Source of the DNA: Lapillicoccus sp.
GTDB taxonomy: Bacteria; Actinomycetota; Actinomycetes; Actinomycetales; Dermatophilaceae
DNA: 52,483 nucleotides
Direction of reading: 5' to 3'
Assembly (NCBI RefSeq): GCF_025353065.1
Contig: NZ_JANXRJ010000160.1
Span: 1 to 52,483, forward strand
Made by a program: the position numbers and the translations under genes. This document shows positions 50,255 through 52,483 of this stretch, piece by piece; positions within the stretch are counted from its first letter, which is position 1; each line of letters begins with the position of its first letter. The notes under the pieces are model-generated. The model did no database searches. It was not told where the DNA came from and saw nothing but the letters and a program-made list of their open reading frames with translations.

Positions 50255-50791
50255 TCAGGACTCGGAGATGGGCATGATCAGCGCCCGACCCAGGGTGTGG
50301 GTGAAGAGGTTGAAGCCGAGAATGGTCGGCGTGGCGTCGGCCGGGACCTCGAGCGACTCCACGTCGACCGCGTGCACGACGATGAAGTAGCGGTGCGGTC
50401 CGTGGCCGGCCGGTGACGCCGCGCCGAGGAACTGCCGCACTCCCCCGTCGTGCTTGAGCTGGACCGCGCCGTCGGGCAGTCCGCTGCCCGCCTCGTCGCC
50501 GGCGCCGGTGGCGAGCTCGGTGACCGAGACGGGGATGTTGAAGACCGCCCAGTGCCAGAAGCCGGCGGCGGTGGGGGCGTCGGGGTCGTAGACCGTGACG
50601 GCGAAGCTCTTCGTCGCCTCGGGGAATCCGGACCAGCTCAGCTGCGGCGAGATGTCCTTGCCGCCGGCTCCGAAGATGCCGCTCAGCTGGTCGTTGGGCA
50701 GCTGTTGACCCTCGACCACGTCGGTGGAGGTGACGGTGAACGACGGGACCTGCGGCAGGGCCGCATACGGGTCGTAGGAGTGGTCGGGCAC
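50255..50791 (-). CDS. YbhB/YbcL-type PEBP (Raf kinase inhibitor-like) protein
   Basis: 178 residues, GTG start with AAGGAG six bases upstream. The PEBP fold is clear: [59 protein letters not shown] (the D-P-D-A-P ligand loop) and [13 protein letters not shown]. Bacterial members bind anions or small ligands in the cytoplasm; the physiological partner is unknown. It converges on ackA, 15 bases apart. Confidence 0.92.
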   Translation of the reverse strand: MPDHSYDPYAALPQVPSFTVTSTDVVEGQQLPNDQLSGIFGAGGKDISPQLSWSGFPEATKSFAVTVYDPDAPTAAGFWHWAVFNIPVSVTELATGAGDEAGSGLPDGAVQLKHDGGVRQFLGAASPAGHGPHRYFIVVHAVDVESLEVPADATPTILGFNLFTHTLGRALIMPISES

Positions 50792-51017
50792 GGGAGCTCC
50801 TTGAGGTCGGGGACGTGGCTTCGCACGCTACCCCTCACCACGAAGGCGCCGATGAGGTGGGGCGGCCGGGCCGTGTTCGCCCGATCGGATCGATGACCCG
50901 CTCCGGCGACCGGCCGCCCCACCAGTTGTTCGGGGCCGCCCAAGGAGCGGATTGGGTGCGTCGCCCGTTCGTCCGAGGTGCGTCTGGCCCATCGTCGCGG
51001 GACCTAGGCTGACGGCC

Positions 51018-52298
51018 GTGACGTTCTTCCGGGACCTCGTCGTCCTCCTGCGCTTCGCCGGGTTCCGGAGGCTCCTCGGGGTGCGCCTGGTCTCCCAGCT
51101 GTCCGACGGGATCTTCCAGGCGGCACTGGCGTCCACGGTGCTCTTCTCCCCCGAGCGAGCGCCCACGGCCGGAGCGATCGCGGCGGCGTTCGCCACCATC
51201 CTGCTGCCCTTCACGGTCCTCGGACCCTTCGTCGGGGTGTTCCTCGACCGTTGGTCGAGGCGCCGGATCCTGTTGCTGAGCAACGCTATCCGCACCGTGC
51301 TGCTCCTCGGAATCGCTGTCCTCGTGCAGCGCGACAACGTCAGTCCGCTGTTCTACCTGCTCGTCCTCACCGCCTTCTCCGTCAACCGCTTCCAGCTCGC
51401 GGGCCTCTCCGCCGGGCAGCCGCACGTCGTCTCCCGCGACCGGCTCGTCACGGCCAACGCGGTCGCACCGACCGCCGGCAGCCTGGCCTACCTCGTGGGG
51501 CTCGGGATCGGGGGCGGCGTGGACGGCCTCACCGGCAGCAACGCGATCGTGCTGCTGCTCGGGGCCCTCGTCTACGCCCTCTCCGCGCTGGCGGCCACCC
51601 GGCTCCCGCCGCTCGGCCCGTCCCTCGACGAGGTCACCGCAGAGGTCCGCGACGCGGTCGGGAACGTCTACCGCGGGCTGCTCGACGCCGCCCGCCACCT
51701 GCCACCGCTGGCGCGGCTGGGTCTCGGCGTCGTCACCGCGACACGACTCCCCTACGCCCTGATGATCGTCGCGACGGTCCTGCTCTACCGCAACCAGTTC
51801 GGTGGTCCGGGCGCCGCTGGGCTCGCGGGTCTCGGGCTGGCTGTCGGGGCCTCAGGGGTCGGCTTCGGGATCGCGGCGGTCATCACGCCGTCGCTCGTCC
51901 GGCGCTGGGGCACCGCCCGCTGGTTGGTGGCCGTCGCCCTGCTCGGCGCCGTCGTGCAGGTCGTCCCGGCGGCGCTGTTCGTCCCCTGGGCGGTGGTTGT
52001 CTCCGCGCTCGGCCTCGGCATCACCACCCAGTCGGTGAAGATCTGCGTCGACACGACCATCCAACGGGTCGTCGGCGACATCTACCTCGGGCGGGTGTTC
52101 AGCATCTACGACGTCGCGCTCAACGCCGTCTTCGTCCTCGCGACCGTCATCGCCGCCCTCGTCCTGCCCCCCACCGGCAAGTCGTATGCCGTGCTCGGGG
52201 CCGCCTCCCTCTGGTACCTCGGCCTCGCGCTCGTCATCGGCCGCCGGTGGTCGCGGGCTGCCGGCCCACGGCTCCCCCCACACCCCGCCCTCCCCTAG
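51018..52298 (+). CDS. MFS transporter of unknown substrate
   Basis: 426 residues from GTG 51018. About 11-12 hydrophobic helices. Loop 2-3 carries GVFLDRWSRRRILLLSNAIRT (motif A variant) and the middle PHVVSRDRLVTANAVAPTAGSLAYLVG is typical of the MFS_3 / macrolide-efflux-like and DUF-type MFS groups in Actinobacteria. The TAG stop lies in the first copy of a 20-bp duplication. No regulator next to it; substrate unknown. Possibly co-transcribed with the HipA-like gene 30 bases away. Confidence 0.85.
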   Translation: MTFFRDLVVLLRFAGFRRLLGVRLVSQLSDGIFQAALASTVLFSPERAPTAGAIAAAFATILLPFTVLGPFVGVFLDRWSRRRILLLSNAIRTVLLLGIAVLVQRDNVSPLFYLLVLTAFSVNRFQLAGLSAGQPHVVSRDRLVTANAVAPTAGSLAYLVGLGIGGGVDGLTGSNAIVLLLGALVYALSALAATRLPPLGPSLDEVTAEVRDAVGNVYRGLLDAARHLPPLARLGLGVVTATRLPYALMIVATVLLYRNQFGGPGAAGLAGLGLAVGASGVGFGIAAVITPSLVRRWGTARWLVAVALLGAVVQVVPAALFVPWAVVVSALGLGITTQSVKICVDTTIQRVVGDIYLGRVFSIYDVALNAVFVLATVIAALVLPPTGKSYAVLGAASLWYLGLALVIGRRWSRAAGPRLPPHPALP

Positions 52299-52321
52299 GC
52301 TGCCGGGCCCTCCCCTAGGCT
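52287..52321 (+). repeat. Direct repeat spanning the MFS stop codon
   Basis: GCCCTCCCCTAGGCT occurs at 52287-52301 and again at 52307-52321, a 20-base period. The stop codon TAG of the MFS gene is in the first copy and the spacer GGTGG start region of the next gene follows the second copy. Confidence 0.85.
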
Positions 52322-52327
52322 CAGGTG

Positions 52328-52483
52328 GTGCTCGAGCAGCTGACCGCGACCCGCTACGTCACCCCCCTGCGGGAGGGCGGGTCGCTCCCGGGGATCGTCG
52401 AGGCCAGCGACGACGGCACCTACGTCCTGAAGTTCCGGGGCGCCGGGCAGGGCGTCAAGGTCCTCGTCGCGGAGATCATCGTC
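52328..52483 (+). CDS. HipA-family kinase-like protein (3' end outside window)
   Basis: 52 residues are visible from GTG 52328: LEQLTATRYVTPLREGG, SLPGIVEASDDGTYVLKF, RGAGQGVKVLVAEIIV. This opening is that of the small actinobacterial HipA-like proteins often mis-named as aminotransferases; the K in YVLKF and the RGAGQG loop belong to the kinase N-lobe. No catalytic core is inside the window. GTG at 52325 is a less likely start. Confidence 0.75.
   Translation, partial: MLEQLTATRYVTPLREGGSLPGIVEASDDGTYVLKFRGAGQGVKVLVAEIIV

Noticed and set aside
1-52483. Prophage, transposon or integrative element
   Set aside because: No integrase, transposase, terminase or conjugation genes, and base composition is even apart from the small bldC gap.

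Overview
The window is about 72% GC by eye, with dense, mostly GTG/ATG-started genes and many 1-8 nt overlaps. Gene content points to a high-GC Gram-positive (Actinobacteria): F420-dependent luciferase-like and PPOX oxidoreductases, a BldC homologue, four ANTAR proteins, an Excalibur lipoprotein, a two-domain Pta and a HipA-like kinase. An Intrasporangiaceae/Micrococcales host is my guess; nothing in the window proves it. A heptamer GGCATAC/GTATGCC occurs about 36 times, far above the roughly 5 expected.

Layout. (1) 1-3203: end of an AraC regulator, then a FUSC-type membrane protein. (2) 3344-10685: an amino-sugar/tagatose-type catabolic block. NagA-like deacetylase runs one way. An SIS isomerase/deaminase, ROK kinase, PfkB kinase and class II aldolase form a tight minus-strand operon opposite a DeoR regulator. 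A ROK repressor then sits divergent to a DUF5107 sugar-related protein (10929-12935). (3) 12950-17704: PPOX plus MetE-like pair, a protein with a Ros/MucR-type zinc finger, and a PadR regulator translationally coupled to an MFS exporter. (4) 17777-18370: Excalibur lipoprotein with pentapeptide repeats. (5) 18532-28845: a catabolic island with an Asp/Glu-racemase-like protein, a DUF1537 acid-sugar kinase, a ribose-type ABC transporter, a GntR/FCD regulator, an SDR epimerase/dehydrogenase, a beta-hydroxyacid dehydrogenase and an aldehyde dehydrogenase. The transporter ATPase is broken by an out-of-frame deletion. (6) 28897-31675: four ANTAR-domain proteins. (7) 31994-42402: two F420-dependent oxidoreductases, each with a lesion, a YdeP-type molybdoenzyme, a CPA1 antiporter, a GH15 hydrolase, a DksA/TraR zinc-finger protein, a CPBP protease, an SRPBCC protein and an SDR. 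(8) 42552-52483: BldC, a secreted protein, tRNA-Leu(GAG), a 2-hydroxyacid oxidase, an MFS transporter, pta-ackA, a PEBP protein, another MFS protein and the start of a HipA-like kinase.

The most notable content is the acid-sugar island, which lacks the usual aldolase and isomerase partners of DUF1537 kinases and carries a broken ABC ATPase. Also notable are a nonsense codon that removes the conserved start of one F420 enzyme, a one-base frameshift in the other, a Ros/MucR-type zinc finger outside Proteobacteria, a 12-copy minisatellite inside an enzyme N-terminus, and several strong RNA hairpin arrays between genes. No CRISPR array, transposase, integrase or phage gene was seen.
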